Under the pieces are notes generated by a model. That model was not told the DNA's origin, searched no databases, and was given only the letters and a program-made list of their open reading frames with translations. A DNA stretch of 64,000 nucleotides from Anisus vortex (Eukaryota; Mollusca; Gastropoda; Planorbidae): the NCBI GenBank assembly GCA_949126835.1, contig OX421495.1:22136815-22200814 (forward strand), given 5' to 3'. How positions within the stretch are numbered: position 1 is the stretch's first letter; every line of letters starts with the position of its first letter. The position numbers were made by a program, and so were the translations under genes. Shown here in pieces: positions 33,991 to 46,375 of the stretch.

Positions 33991-35343
33991 TGTTAATAAA
34001 GCACAAACACTCTCAGAATAATTGTATTGTACGAAGATATCATGGATTAGTTTCAATATTTAAAAAAAACGGAACAACACATCCCTGGTCTGGACCTTGG
34101 AGTTCAGAGCTTATTCCAGATTTCTGGGGGAAATCGCCAGAAAACCCTGGTCACCAGGGAGGACGAACGGACAGGCGGGTGTCTTCACTGATAAACAGAC
34201 TTAATGGGTTGTATGTTTATCCACTCCGATGGACAACATCCATAACAAGAAGAAGAAAAATAATGATTCCTTCAAACGTAAAGACAAGCTCTCAGATAAC
34301 TGGGCTAATGCAGGATGAAGACAGGAATAGGGAAGGGAGAGACGGGATGGGGGCTGTGTACGGCGCTGATCACGTCCGAGGCAGCATCCGGTCAACTTTA
34401 ATCCCCGGCACGTGTCGCGGCAAAGGCGGTGCACAATGTAGACCGTCTCGTGAATCATGTCCGTCTGCTTGACTGAGATACCTTAGAGCGCCCCCCCCCA
34501 CCTCCACCCACCGATTTTCTCCCTCTTTTAACCCTTCTCGACCGCCCCCCCTCCCCCACCAACGCCCCTCAACGTCCTTTCGAAAGGTAACCGTACACTG
34601 TGTCAATGAGATAACGAGAGGCCAATATTTAGAGATCATCTTACCCCGAGACCTGGACACGAGGGGGAGAAGACAGAAGCGGGGAAATCCCGGTCATAGG
34701 GTGATTATAGACCAAGTAAAAAAAAAAACGGTTGGGTTTTTACATTTTCTATTGTGTTTTTTTTTTTTTTTTTTTTTTTTTGTGTTAGCGCCCATCTTTC
34801 TTTCTCAAGCGAAGGAATTGATGTGTGCTGTGTGGCTTAGCGGACTTTTTTTTTGACTCAGCTTTCTAATTATCTTGACATGTAATTAATGAGTAGCCAC
34901 CCTTTGTTCAGATGTTTTAGTGTGAGTTTTTTTTACTTTTCTTCTTAATTTTTTCGTTTCTTTTTGTCTGTGTTTTTTTATTTTTCCATTCATTTCTGAC
35001 ACTTCAGTTTTCTGGGAAGAAATATTATGGATTACTTCTTGTTTTGTGTATTTTTGTATTTATTTTTTTATTCTTCTGGAAAATTCAATAGGGATTTACA
35101 AAACCTTTTAAGTGTTTTCACTGGTGTAATCATATAGGCCTACTGCTATATATATATATTGGAATAAGTACGGTACAGTAGCGCCAAGTGCCAACTGTGC
35201 GCGTCTTTGTGTGCGTCATTGTGCGCGTCATTATGCGCGTCAGAATGCTTTAAAGGAATGTTCATTAGGTTTTTCTTGAAAAATCACAGTAAAGTCCTAC
35301 ATAGCCTAAGTGAAAATCCACGCCCTCCCCATCACCCGCTCAA
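33991..35343. other. Unassigned sequence, poly(T) run
   Basis: A 25-T run at 34757-34781. C-rich stretch near 34490-34560. The 160-codon + frame at 33990-34472 and its overlapping minus frames look like chance. Confidence 0.35.
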
Positions 35344-35450
35344 TGCGGCCCTATCTCCTAGCGGCATTGAGCGCTCTTCTAGCTTACCAAAAAAGTCGTG
35401 GGCTGGAATCGTAGCGAAGGTCAGGATTTGTTCCCAGGTCTGGAGGGTGA
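35344..35450 (+). mobile_element. SINE head fused to a minisatellite
   Basis: A tRNA-like head (TCCTAGCGGCATTGAGCGC, GGCTGGAATCGTAGCG) and early body (CAGGATTTGTTCCCAGGTCT) resemble the copy at 51167-51455, including the preceding CCCCATCACCCG. The body then passes into the 28-bp array, and no 3' tail is found. Confidence 0.65.
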
Positions 35451-35803
35451 GTCTGGTCTGATGGGTAGGACGTAGTGAGCCTGGTCTGATGGGTAGGACC
35501 TAGTGAGCCTGGTCTGATGGGTAGGACCTAGTGAGCCTGGTCTGATGGGTAGGACCTAGTGAGCCTGGTCTGATGGATAGGACCTAGTGAGCCTGGTCTG
35601 ATGGATAGGACCTAGTGAGCCTGGTCTGATGGTTAGGACCTAGTGAGCCTGGTCTGATGGATAGGACCTAGTGAGCCTGGTCTGATGGGTAGGACCTAGT
35701 AAGCTTGGTCTGATGGGTAGGCCTAGGACCTAGTGAGCCTGGTCTGATGGGTAGGCCTAGGACCTAGTGAGCCTGGTCTGATGCGTAGGCCTAGGACCTA
35801 CCT
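35451..35803. repeat. 28-bp minisatellite derived from SINE body
   Basis: The unit GCCTGGTCTGATGGGTAGG plus ACCTAGTGA is 28 bp, about 12 copies. The last three carry a 6-bp GCCTAG insertion (34 bp). The unit resembles the SINE body region AGTCTACCCAGCTCTGATGGGTACC, and the array starts exactly where that region should lie in the adjacent SINE. Confidence 0.9.
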
Positions 35804-36067
35804 GTTGTTTGTTTTTTAATTACTATTTATGATAGTCCCCCCCCATCCCCCTACCAATCACTACTACGCATTAGAGCCAACACCGCCTGTTCCCTATTCA
35901 GGGATGGGAGTAGGCTTTTAGTGGACTTTGTTTTAGTCCTACCATACATGATATTATCAATGAAACACAACAAGTCGCATTAGACGAATACAAAAATGTT
36001 TTTAAAAAAACATGAAATATTTTTTCAATATTTTATTTGGTTTTGCTTTTTTTCCAGTTAAACGCCT

Positions 36068-36289
36068 TTAAAATTTTTTCTTGTACTCAACGAAGTAAAT
36101 GTCCCTATCATTTGTCCATATGTTCTTTGACCAAGTGAACTGTGGACAGAGTCCGTTCACAGTCCAGCTAAAGGATGAAAATACAAATGTCTGCAGTGAC
36201 AGTTTCATCTCCAATATTTCATCTAGCAGGAAGCTATCTATGATATTAGCTTTTCCCCTCAAGGATGGCTGTGATCTATAGATGTGCAC
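36068..36289 (-). CDS. Candidate coding fragment, unidentified
   Basis: The minus-strand frame includes SLQTFVFSSFSWTVNGLCPQ and continues with FTWSKNIWTNDRDIYFVEY before the stop. It has a natural mix of residues with repeated Trp and aromatic positions and lies in a small island of ordinary composition between simple repeats. A possible acceptor CACATCTATAG lies just upstream on that strand. The opposite + frame (36099-36281) is also open, and I cannot exclude it. I do not recognise the family. A last exon or a decayed gene copy are both possible. Confidence 0.3.
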   Translation of the reverse strand: MHIYRSQPSLRGKANIIDSFLLDEILEMKLSLQTFVFSSFSWTVNGLCPQFTWSKNIWTNDRDIYFVEYKKKF

Positions 36290-36409
36290 ACAACTCTAGA
36301 TAAATCAAACATTTAGACTAATTATCTCCCTTTTGACACATTGACGTCAGAGGGATTTAACTTCCGTTTCACTCTTTTTATTATTTCTAGCCCTCTTTTC
36401 ATTTCTATC

Positions 36410-36410
36410 G

Positions 36411-36453
<43 letters not shown>

Positions 36454-36900
36454 CTCTCTTTCTTCTCTTTCGCTATCTCTCTCTCTGCAGTCTCTCTCTC
36501 TCTGCAGTCTCTCTCTCTGCTGTCTTTCTCTCGCTCTCTCTCTCACCCCTCTCCCCCTCTCTCTTTCGCCCTCTCTCTCCATCTCTGCTGTCTCTCTCTC
36601 GCTCTCTCAACCATCTCCCTCTCTCTCTTTCGCTCTCCCTCTCTGCTGTCTCTCTCTCACTCTCTCTCTCACTCAACCCTCTCCCCCTCTCTCTCTTTCG
36701 CTCTCCCTCTCTGCTGTCTCTCTCTCACTCTCTCTCTGTATCAACCCTCTCCATCTCTGTCTCTTTTGCTCTCTCTCTCTCTCTTGCTTTCTCACTCTCA
36801 GTTTTCTTTCCCTGTTGTTCTCTCTCTATTCACTTTCATCCACTTTCACCTTCTCTCTATCTCTTATTCTCTCCCTCTATTATTTCTTCTTCAGTCTTTC
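36410..36900. repeat. (CT)n pyrimidine tract
   Basis: CTCTCT with TGCTGTCTC, CGCTCTC and CAACCCTC interruptions in irregular larger blocks. Overlapping Ser/Leu + and Arg/Glu minus frames are artefacts. Confidence 0.95.
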
Positions 36901-36903
36901 ATT

Positions 36904-36904
<1 letters not shown>

Positions 36905-36941
<37 letters not shown>

Positions 36942-36950
36942 TAATCAATT

Positions 36951-36994
<44 letters not shown>
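36905..36994. repeat. (AATC)n microsatellite
   Basis: About 22 copies of AATC with two AATT variants, directly after the CT tract. Confidence 0.97.
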
Positions 36995-36996
<2 letters not shown>

Positions 36997-37329
36997 AAAC
37001 TTACATACATTTATCTATTCATGGCCCTCTTCTTTTCCCAAGTCACATTATATGGCTGTTATGATTTATATCTTGACCCGGAAGCTGCTTATTTAAACAC
37101 AATCCATAGTGTTTATATAACACTAATCCACTAATGTTAATCCACACGGGCACATACACTTAAAGACACAACTAGTCGAGACACTAGGATAGACACACAC
37201 ATACGCACATATAGAAATCTATATTAACTATATATATATATAACTATATAACTATATTAACTATATACATAAACAATCTAGGCTTATCTATCTATTTATA
37301 GATTTCTTCTGGTAGTGTCTAGTGTATTT

Positions 37330-37446
37330 TATTATTTGCGCCTACACGCAGCACTAGGTTTACAGCAGCGCATAGAACTGTCCCCAACGGGATCGGGATA
37401 TGCGCTATATAAGTCTCATATTTATTTATTTATTTATTTATTTGTT
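37330..37446 (+). mobile_element. LINE/SINE 3' tail with (ATTT)n
   Basis: GGGATATGCGCTATATAAGT is followed by a (TTTA/ATTT)n run at about 37419-37443. The GCGCTATATAA block matches the 3' end of the L2 LINE at 10940-10960. The body is not preserved. Confidence 0.5.
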
Positions 37447-37518
37447 ATCACAATGTTGTAATTAGTGGTTTCAGACAGTTAGGTTTCGATTAACTGATGA
37501 AGTGTGTCCTGAAAATAT

Positions 37519-37760
37519 ACATCTTTCTCTCTTTCTCTCTCACATTCACTCTCTTTCTTTATGTCTTTCTTTCTTTTTTTCTCCCTCTCTTTCTGTCGGT
37601 AGCTAATTTTCTGTCTCACTGTGTCTGTAAGTCTGTCTCTTTTTCTGTTCTGTCTCTCGCTCTACTGTCTCTCAATCTTTATATCTTACTCACACACACA
37701 CTCTCTCTCTCTATCTCTTTCTCACTCTTTCTCTTACTCTCTTACACACACTCTCTCTTT
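37519..37760. repeat. Degenerate CT-rich tract
   Basis: Short CTCT and TTTCT blocks interspersed with CACACA. Confidence 0.8.
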
Positions 37761-40621
37761 TTAGGAGTACGTCAACTTTTAACCATTCTCAGCTCATTGA
37801 TACTTTTCTGACATTCTTCACCTTTGACCTTGCTTCTCATTGAACAATATCTGGTCTTGGAATGGTTGAATTGGAAGTGGCCCCGCCTGATGCTCCAATA
37901 ACCCAGTTGAAGACTTACACTCACGGTACAAAGATACAACTATTGAACCTACATTTACATATATATAGAACAAGCACCCGTTTTATTGTGTGGTCTCAAG
38001 GGCATCTATTTGAAAAATTCACCGGGCTCACGTGTGTGCAGGCCGGCCCGCATGTGACAATCATGCATTGCAAAAAACATATGGGTCTAATTCATTTACT
38101 ATAGATCTAGACCTATTCTGTCAAACATGAACACGTTTTTTTTTTCTTTAAGTGCAGAGAGCAAACAGAATTACAAAAAAATTGATGTATTTAATGCGTG
38201 AGTCAGAGTCGGATCCATTATAGAGGCGTCGACTGGTGTACGTGTGTGTGAAGTGAAGTGGTGCTTGGGGGAGGGGAGAGAACTTCAAAGTTCAGTCATT
38301 ACCGTATTACCTTCTGTTGCAACAGTGTCGTATTTTACATTTTGTTAAGTGAAAAAGTTGCTGTTAATGTTGGTTTTTCCCTCCTTTGTGTGAAATAATG
38401 GACGATTAAGTTCTCGCTGTGAGTAATTTATTAACAATCAGCTCCTGGTCCAATTTGGTGTTTGCCGCGGCATGCGACTGAAACATCGGACGGTGTGTCG
38501 CAGGATGTGTCAAGGGAATGGCAACTCTACACCGAGCCGTTTCAGAAGAACTGCAGAAGTGCTCACGAGAGGGTGGGCACTCACGCGCCATCCTTCATGC
38601 CTCCCTCCCTCCCTCCTACCCCACCACAATCCCAACATACCCTCATCGTCCACACCACATCACGACGTGCGCGCGCACACACACCTGCACGCGCAGGATT
38701 AGCTTTTTTTGAATGAGGGAGATTGAACAAAAAAAATGTATGAGCAGACCACGTGTCGCTGAATGCAAAATTAAACAGAAGCATTGAAAGGACGGGGGTG
38801 GAGGAAAGGGGAGGGAGTCGGAGAAGGTTGGATAGTGGGAGATGGAAGGGGGAGGAGACGGGATAACAAAGCTTCAATGGTTGCCATTTGTGACCTACGT
38901 CCAGATCTTAATCTGATATACTTGATTGCTTTTACGTATTGCCCTCATTATACGACAAATATCAAGTTGAGTGGCCCAAGGTCCAAACCAGCCTCACAAT
39001 GGTCCCTCAGGTACTTAGGGTCTACAGGTGGCCACCACGAGAAGTTATACACCTAGAAGAGCATAGGTGTGTTATTAAGGATTAGGAAGGGCAGGGGGGG
39101 GGGGAACTGTGCAGCGTACTGCTGACGAGAATAATATGTCTACCTTAGTTTGTGTGTAGATGTAGACTCAATGTAGACTCAATGGAATATCAAGAGATGT
39201 CCTTGATGTTTCTGTACCAAGTGCAAAGAATGTTTAGTCCTGCTTCCAAAGACGTCTTCGTTATACAATGACGCTGGAAGCACGCCTCGGGTAGGAGTCT
39301 AAGCTCTACTTCCTATATACGCCTTGAGCTTCCAGGCTTATTCTCTACTGTAATCAGTTGGCCTGCAGACTTATCTTCCAATGTATTACTTTATCTTGTA
39401 GGCTTTGCTGCAGGCGGATTATAACGAATTACTTAAGCCTACGGGCTGATAATAACATGTATTACTTGAGCCTGCAAGCTTATTTTCCATTGGACATCCT
39501 TAAAGCATGATATAAAGCAGCAGCGGTTGGAAAACTATTTGGCTTGCGCCTCCGTTTTGAATTGATCGCTCACACTTTAAAACTAAAAACAAAACCTTTT
39601 TATATCATTAGATTTTAATTTTATTTTTTGTTTGTTTTAAATCTTTGTCTTTCATTTTTATTCATTGAATTTTCAGTGATTCCACACGATGTTTGATGTA
39701 AATTTTGACAACATTCTAATTAATTCTCTGTGGATCTTCTTTTACTGTCTAAGCCGTCCCAGATAGATCTGCATATTCTGTTGTTGTTTTTTTTGGAGTA
39801 GAGTGGTAGTGGCGTCGGGTTTTGACAGTAATTCAAACAATATTAGTCACACAAATTATGTATCTTGAAACCATCTCGGAAGTTACTTGTTCCCACTGAA
39901 CACTTTTTAATGTCTGCGCAGCGTTGTTGATGTATTTGTCATTTCACACGTGTTTAAGACATGAGGGGGAAAAAAAGACAAGCTAAGTGTTTCATAACCT
40001 TGGGCTTCCTTTGCGCTAACGGAAAGTATGAAGTATTTGCAGGATTTACAGATTAACGTTTAATTAAAGGAGGAAAAAAAAGTATCTTCAAGAATAATCG
40101 ACCAGAAAAAGAAAAGAAAGAAAGAACACTGGAACTCTTTGCGTGCCTGTCGTCACAAATCACGTGCAATTTAGACTGTATGTCAGGAGAAACGGGGAGT
40201 TGGGGGGGAGGGACGGATGCATCACGGACATGCTTAGTGCTTTTAAAGCATGAAGACGGGAGAACAAATTTTAAAAAATCAAGTAAAAGTCTCCGACATT
40301 GTTTGTGATGGTTGTTCTACCAATGAGTTAACAGTGCCGTGGATCTATGTGTGAGGAAAGATTTCTGGTGAAGACAGGAAGCAGTGAAAGAGAATACCAA
40401 AAACGGACTCTTTTTACGCACGTGAGCGTAATGCAACTTGAAAAACTAAAACACTCTCACGTGATCAACATTGTTTGCTTACGTCATAAAAGAGTCGGAT
40501 AGAGATGCATTTATGCCACCCTGCGACTGACCGCATAAGTAATCTTTATAAATCATTTCAGATTTCTGACCCTCTCATTGGGGGCCGAGACTTTTTTTTC
40601 GTACTCAATTATTGAGATTTA
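37761..40621. other. Unassigned sequence, several simple or degenerate runs
   Basis: Includes CCCT runs near 38600, an A/G tract near 38785-38850, a G run near 39094, and a weak 45-50 bp periodicity of GCCTGCAGGCTTATT-like phrases at 39310-39500. No gene recognised. Confidence 0.3.
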
Positions 40622-40815
40622 AGGGGGCGTGGCAGCGCGTTCGGCTGGAGTACCGAAGGTCCTTGTTTCGAATCCTAGTGAAGGCTAGGATTCGTGGATT
40701 CGTTCCCGGATCTGGAGGGTGTCTCTGGGTCTACCCAGATCTGATGGGTACCTGAAAATAGCTTGGGAAAAATGAATGCGGACGGTCATTAGTTTGGGAA
40801 AAGTTAACATTCCCC
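40622..40815 (+). mobile_element. tRNA-derived SINE, 3' truncated or diverged
   Basis: GGGGGCGTGGCAGCGCGTTC, then TTTCGAATCCTAGTG (B-box-like), then GGGTCTACCCAGATCTGATG and GGTACCTGAAAATAGC. The A box has lost several bases. The 3' tail is not clear. Confidence 0.75.
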
Positions 40816-40876
40816 CAGTATATATACAAAGGAATTACTTAACTTACTGCATGCTTAATAGATAAAACATACTATA

Positions 40877-40877
<1 letters not shown>

Positions 40878-40910
<33 letters not shown>
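40878..40910. repeat. (AT)n(GT)n microsatellite
   Basis: TATATATA followed by GTGTGTGT. Confidence 0.9.
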
Positions 40911-42317
40911 ATCCTATGTCATATGCTGTAGAACGATTTTGCAAACTGTCTTCCATAAGCTAAAGTATTGATTACCAATAGTAGGCCGTTTATTTGTAAC
41001 GAATGCCCAAGAACTGGGATTTTATCACCTCAAAATAATCCTATGTTCAAATCTACTTTAGACCACTTACAAATATCCAAAATTCAACAACAAAAACATC
41101 CGCTTTACATACATTTAAAGACAGCCTTTTACGAAAATAAAGTTTCTAAACTTAAGAACTGTAAAGGACGGATTATCTTTTACGAAACTGAAGATAAGAT
41201 TCACTCGCCAGTTAATTCCATACTTGACAGCTTTACAAAATGTAAATGCAGCACAGTTCTTCTTACACCCCTTAGACACAGTGTGTATGGGTCTGTGTGT
41301 GTCTCTTTGTATGTATGTGTGTGTGCGTAGGAGTGTGTGTGTTCTTAAGCTGAACAATTGAAAGCTTCTAATACATTTGGATGGTGAGATTATATTAGAG
41401 AGAGTGAGAGCTTTTTGTGGTTTTTCGATGGCACTCCGATTTCTCCGTTTCAATTTTCTGAGCATTTTAAGTTTTGTTACAGTCTGTTACTTTATACCAG
41501 CTATATTTCTAAACTTTTCTTCACAGTTCTTGTTCTTGTATTCTTTTTTAAATTCGTGGCTTTACATGTGTAAAATGTGTATGTAACTGTGAAGTTAGTT
41601 TGTATGTAGTTGCGATGTTGTAAGTAAATGTGATGTTTGTATGTTGACATATCTGATTGTATGGTGTTTATATCAAAACTTAATTAAATGTGTGTATATG
41701 TGTTATCTTAATTTCAGCTTAACGGGAAATGTTAATGAAGCATACACTTTTGCATCAGTTTCAGTTGACTAAATAACGTATTGTGTGGCCACTGCAACAA
41801 TTACTAGCACAATGCCCAGAAGCCTGCCATAAATTCGTCTTCAAGACCCGGATACAGGCCCCCTGTCTTTAAAATATTGAAGCTGAGATCCTCGAAAGGC
41901 AATCCCTGTGTCACTGGACCCCAGCGTCTCACAAATTAATAAAAACAAACACCAAAATAAACTAACCCATAAAAACTAAGTTTTTATAATATTCCCTTTC
42001 TTTGAAAACTAAGTTTATATTTAATTTATATTTGATAGATTAAAATAAATATAGATCTAAGTGATATCTTACCTTATGAATTTCCACACTAAAATTTTGC
42101 GCATCCTTTTTTTTTAAAAAGCTTTGGCCCGCAAAAAACATAAAAAGATAACTCGCTTTGTTTCGGCTACATTCGTTTTCATTCTATTTATTTCGTAAAA
42201 ACTAACATATCTGAAAAGTTTATTTACTTTCGTCTCTTCCGGTAGAGGCAGCCATGTTTGACGTAAAATATTTTCCTCGATTTGCAAATTGGTCGAATGA
42301 ATTTGTGACTATTCCAA
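40911..42317. other. Unassigned sequence
   Basis: A 120-codon + frame at 40968-41330 has ordinary composition in its first 100 residues but ends in a GT run and matches nothing I know. A weak SINE-like phrase, GTGTGGCCACTGC...AGCACAATGCCCAG, lies near 41783-41820. Confidence 0.25.
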
Positions 42318-42460
42318 ACGCTATGATGCTGAAAATTTGATAAAATGTATTGTTAGTCGGGACAAATCTGCTGCCCAAGTTTCAGCTAGATTGGACGACG
42401 GGAAGTGGTCGAAAAATCGATGCAAACATTTGCTAACAACCAAGCAGACAGACAGACAGA
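42318..42460 (-). repeat. Unclassified dispersed repeat, copy 2
   Basis: Minus strand: CGACCACTTCCCGTCG, AATCTAGCTGAAACTTGG, then AAATTTTCAGCATCATAG. It corresponds to the copies at 18060 and 56030, with a (CAGA)n run beside it at about 42445-42461. Confidence 0.55.
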
Positions 42461-43244
42461 CAGTACGAGTTAAAAGAAAGGGAGTAAATACTGAAACACG
42501 TTTAGTTTCTGCATTCTGACTGGAAGTTTCATAGCTTTGACCTACCCCCCCTCCGGCCCCCACCTGCTCACTCAAACCATGACACAAATACCCCCTCCCT
42601 CCTCGACACTTGCCAGTAGCCTACTAGCTACGACACTAAAGCGATCGACAACATCTTAGATCCCAAAGACGCCCCCCGCCCCAGCCCAACCTCACCTTAC
42701 TCCCGCGCCCAGACCGCGATCCTCTCCTAGGCTCTCCATTAGCTCACTGGCTGTCGATGCAGATAAACGTAAGCTGTTGGCTGTGTGCGATAGAGCCAAG
42801 GGGTTCATCAATGAAAGTGATGGATTTGTATCTTACCTAGAAAGTTTGGCGCCGCCTTTATTCGTGTCTTCTTTTATGTACTTTTTGTTATTATAGTGAT
42901 ACAGAGATTATATCACGGCTAGTCGGGAGATTGTATGGTCAACACAACATCAAGGCTCCGATGCTTGTTAGCTCATGACAGTTGGTTTATCATAGAAAAA
43001 TATTGTTTAATTTATCTTATCTTATATGTTACATAAACTTCTTCGATACAGCAGATTATTTGTGGTTTGAGTCTAGTCTTGCATTTTGATGAGTGTTTTA
43101 AATGATGTTACGTTATTGGTTTAGCTGTTATCTTCAGGTAGCCCATTCCATGCCCTGATGCCACTCAAGATTTCTACCGGGATCTGAATTCATGAACATC
43201 AGATTAAGACATGTAAACATGTGGCGAAAAAATGGCTCAGTGCA
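42461..43244. other. Unassigned sequence
   Basis: C-rich near 42545-42600 and 42670-42700; nothing recognised. Confidence 0.35.
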
Positions 43245-43395
43245 ACGGTAAATGAAGAGATGGTGTGGTCAACTCAACGTCCAGTCACTTTTACTGATTA
43301 ACCCACAAGAGTCGGGTACCGTCTCACAACAAATTTTGTTTGACCGTAGCCAGGTTCTGAACTCAGGATGTTGATACAAACAAACAAGAATAGAA
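43245..43395 (-). mobile_element. Heavily decayed SINE
   Basis: Reverse-orientation echoes of the family: GGTGTGGTCAACTCAACGTC, CACTTTTACTGATTAACCC, GAGTCGGGTACC and CAGGTTCTGAACTCAGGA. Supported only by order and spacing. Confidence 0.4.
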
Positions 43396-45060
43396 ATGTC
43401 ATGGTTAAATGAGCAAGCTTTCTTCATATAAACTAAACATGTTCCTACTTTATACCTTGCAGTGCTAGCTGCAACTACCTGTGATATTTACATACTACAC
43501 TAGACTTGTTTATCAAATTTCGTGAATTCAACATAATATACAGCTGTAGGGCAAATGCGTCTCTAGCATTAGCTATAATATAACAATATTATATTATTAA
43601 GTTATTAAGTTATAGCATCCAATGATTTCGCAGTGGAGACTGTAGCACAGCCTTTTTTAAAAAAAATAAAAAATTTGATATTGAATAGTTTTTTTCCAGC
43701 GCAATTCGGTGAGTACTGCAGCATCATTGTGAGATTTAGAAAACCTTGAGCACTCTTTATTTTATGTCTAAAAGAATCAGGAAATCAAACTGTGCCCATT
43801 CCTTCCCTAGAGTGTTCCAACATTTCTACTTGTCAGTTTGTCTTCAAATAAAACATTATGTTTTTTTTGCTCCTCCGGGAACATTTTGTCTCTTTTTCTC
43901 TCATCCTTGTCGTCTATAGATTTTTTTGGTTCTCTCTTTTTATCGTGTGTTCTTTTTAATTTTTTCTTTATGTTTTATTTGGTCTTTTGCTATTTCTCCA
44001 AATTTTTTGCCGTTAAATATTGTTTATTTATATATAAAGTTATGTATAAAGAGGGAGAAGTTTTCTTCCAATTGAGTTCGAAATTCTTGACCTCTGGTCG
44101 AGTTTTGCAATTGTCCTCAAGCGAAGTAAACAGCAAAATTACATTTATTTAAAAAACAAACAAACACACGACTATTCGACATTTCCTCCTGTCACTGTCA
44201 GTATTTCTCCCCCTCAAGGAGCGCTATGTCATATTTTAACAACTCAGCGCCCTGGTCGAATGGCAGTTTCCTAAACGAACACCGTTGAACCAAAAGTCTA
44301 AAATGTCAGCGCCCTTGCTGAATCTAGTTTTTTTTTTTTTTAAGGAGACATTTTTAAAAATTGGTCAATTCTAACAAGTCCTTTTTGCAAAACGAACTGT
44401 TTTTTTTACTGTTGTAATTTTTCAAAGTTCGACTTGTAGAGGGAAGCCTACTGTTTTCCTCAGGGCGCCGCGGAACAAACACACTCTTTCGTAACCACTT
44501 GTCTAGCAATTGAAAGATATTTCCTTGCGCGCGATTGTGTGTGGCGCTTATGTGTGTGTGTATATGCGCGTGTGTATGTGTGTCCAAAAGTAAACAAAAC
44601 GTGCTAAGACTTAAGACCGCTGATTAGCTGATTGCGATACTCAGTTCGAAAATTGTCAGTACATTCATCTTAAATAAGTCTTGAATGCTTGGCTGATTCA
44701 CCTTGATAACCGGAAGTGCAAACATCACCTTGTATGTCTGTTTTTTTGTTTTTTTCTTATTAATTTAAAAATATTTATTTTAAATGTACTTTATTGATGT
44801 TAAAGTTGAGATAAGATTATCAAACTATTCTTTCAGATATCTTGCCGAAAGCGTTGATAACTTTGCGCCTTTGATGTCCCAGTTATATTAAAAGATCTTG
44901 ATGGTTATTAAAAAAATATTATTTATAATTTATAGATACATATGTTTGTGAGTGTACGTGTACGTTTGTGTGTGTGTATGTGGATGAGTGTCTTGTAAGC
45001 TGCTAACTGTGTCTCCAGCTACTGTCCTGTGTGTCTACCTGTGTTATCAATGCACTAAAA
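43396..45060. other. Anonymous AT-rich sequence
   Basis: T-rich + frame at 43838-44152, and a (GT)n at about 44547-44582; no gene recognised. Confidence 0.35.
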
Positions 45061-46367
45061 CAGAGGTCGGCAACCTAAGGCACGCGTGCCAAACTTGGCA
45101 CGCAGAGCGATTTTCAATGGGACCTCCAAAAAAAATTTTATTGATGAAAAAAACAAACAACAACAGTTTTTGGTTCTGAATGAGGAAAACTGACAGTTGA
45201 AGCCTATGTTTCCGAATGACATAGAGACTAGAGACACATTTCAGTTAGTTCAACTTGCATTTACAAGGGCCACTGGAATGGATTTGCATTGAAAATCAAC
45301 ATATATCTTGCCGTGAAATCAATTTCAAAACATTTTACTGCATGTACATCCCTAGATTAGGGCATATATTTCTATAGATAGTTAAGGCTTTTTCAGAAGT
45401 AGGCTTACATAGAAGTATTCAAAGTTTTCTAACCAAAGGCAAGACTTTCAAAAACTTTTCAAAAATTGGCATCCAAAAGTGCCCATTTGCGGAAAAATCT
45501 GAAAGGAAGCTTCTTAGCTTAAGAAAGTCATCTGCTAGTCTCAACTGATATGCATTCGCTCTTCTACTTTCAGCTTTTGGTTCAACTTACACTTATAAAG
45601 AAATAAAAATAAGTTTTTAATATTTTCATATATTACAAAACATAACTTGTTTGGCATCGCTATTGAATCAAATGTGGATTTTTTGTTTTAATTAAAGGGA
45701 GATAATTAAAGCATTTTTTTTGCGCTAATAATTTTAGTATGTCTTTTTTTTTTTTTTTATAAAACAATAACGGCTTACAAGTTATAACTTTGAAAGGAAC
45801 AAACTTGAAAAAGTATTTGAAAATCGTATAAATATTTTATGACTAAAGAATTTCTATGTATATTTTTAAACATTACATTAATTACCCAGTTTGTCTGATT
45901 ACTACGTAATCTATTCTGCTCATTGTTAGTGCTAAGCTATTGTCCGTGTTCGGAAACACATTAAAGGATATCTCAGTAAACTGAGATCACAATATAAAGA
46001 TTAGTGTTAGAGTGTTAGATCTTCATCTTGCGTACCAAAATAATGTTACGACTTTAGACAATAATTACCATAATTGTGTAAGTTAAGTAGACTAATAAAT
46101 ATTGTATTTGATATAAATGCAAATAAAAAGTATGATAATCACAAACTTATTATTTGTTTTATTAAATATAAAACGCTTTAAATATATTCTCTATAATAAT
46201 CTTCTTTGCTTTTGGCATTGGTCTTGCAACGGAGTTAAATTAATTGTTCTATAAAAATAATTTGTAAAAAAGTATAATAGCACAGGTTGACTTTTAGGCT
46301 GTTGGCACGCAGAATGATATAGAAATCCTAGTTTGGCACGCTGTTAGCAAAAGGTTGCCGACCTCTG
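45061..46367 (+). mobile_element. 1.3-kb non-autonomous hAT element
   Basis: It begins CAGAGGTCGGCAACCTAAGG and ends AAAGGTTGCCGACCTCTG, long matched inverted ends. The 8-bp duplication CACTAAAA is exact at 45053-45060 and 46368-46375. Internal family blocks are GGCACGCAGAGCGATTTTCA at the left and TTTGGCACGCTGTTAGCAAA at the right. At 1307 bp it is about six times longer than the MITEs, yet it has no transposase domain that I recognise. A 55-codon open stretch on the minus strand at 45419-45586 (for example NAYQLRLADDFLKLRSFLSD) may be a fragment of old coding sequence. Confidence 0.95.
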
Positions 46368-46375
46368 CACTAAAA

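Noticed and set aside
33990..34472. 160-codon + frame
   Set aside because: No motif, overlapped by minus frames, and crosses unremarkable DNA with no splice support.
36341..36952. 203-codon + frame with AATC-derived tail
   Set aside because: Translates CT and AATC microsatellites.
40968..41330. 120-codon + frame
   Set aside because: No recognised domain; the end lies in a GT repeat.
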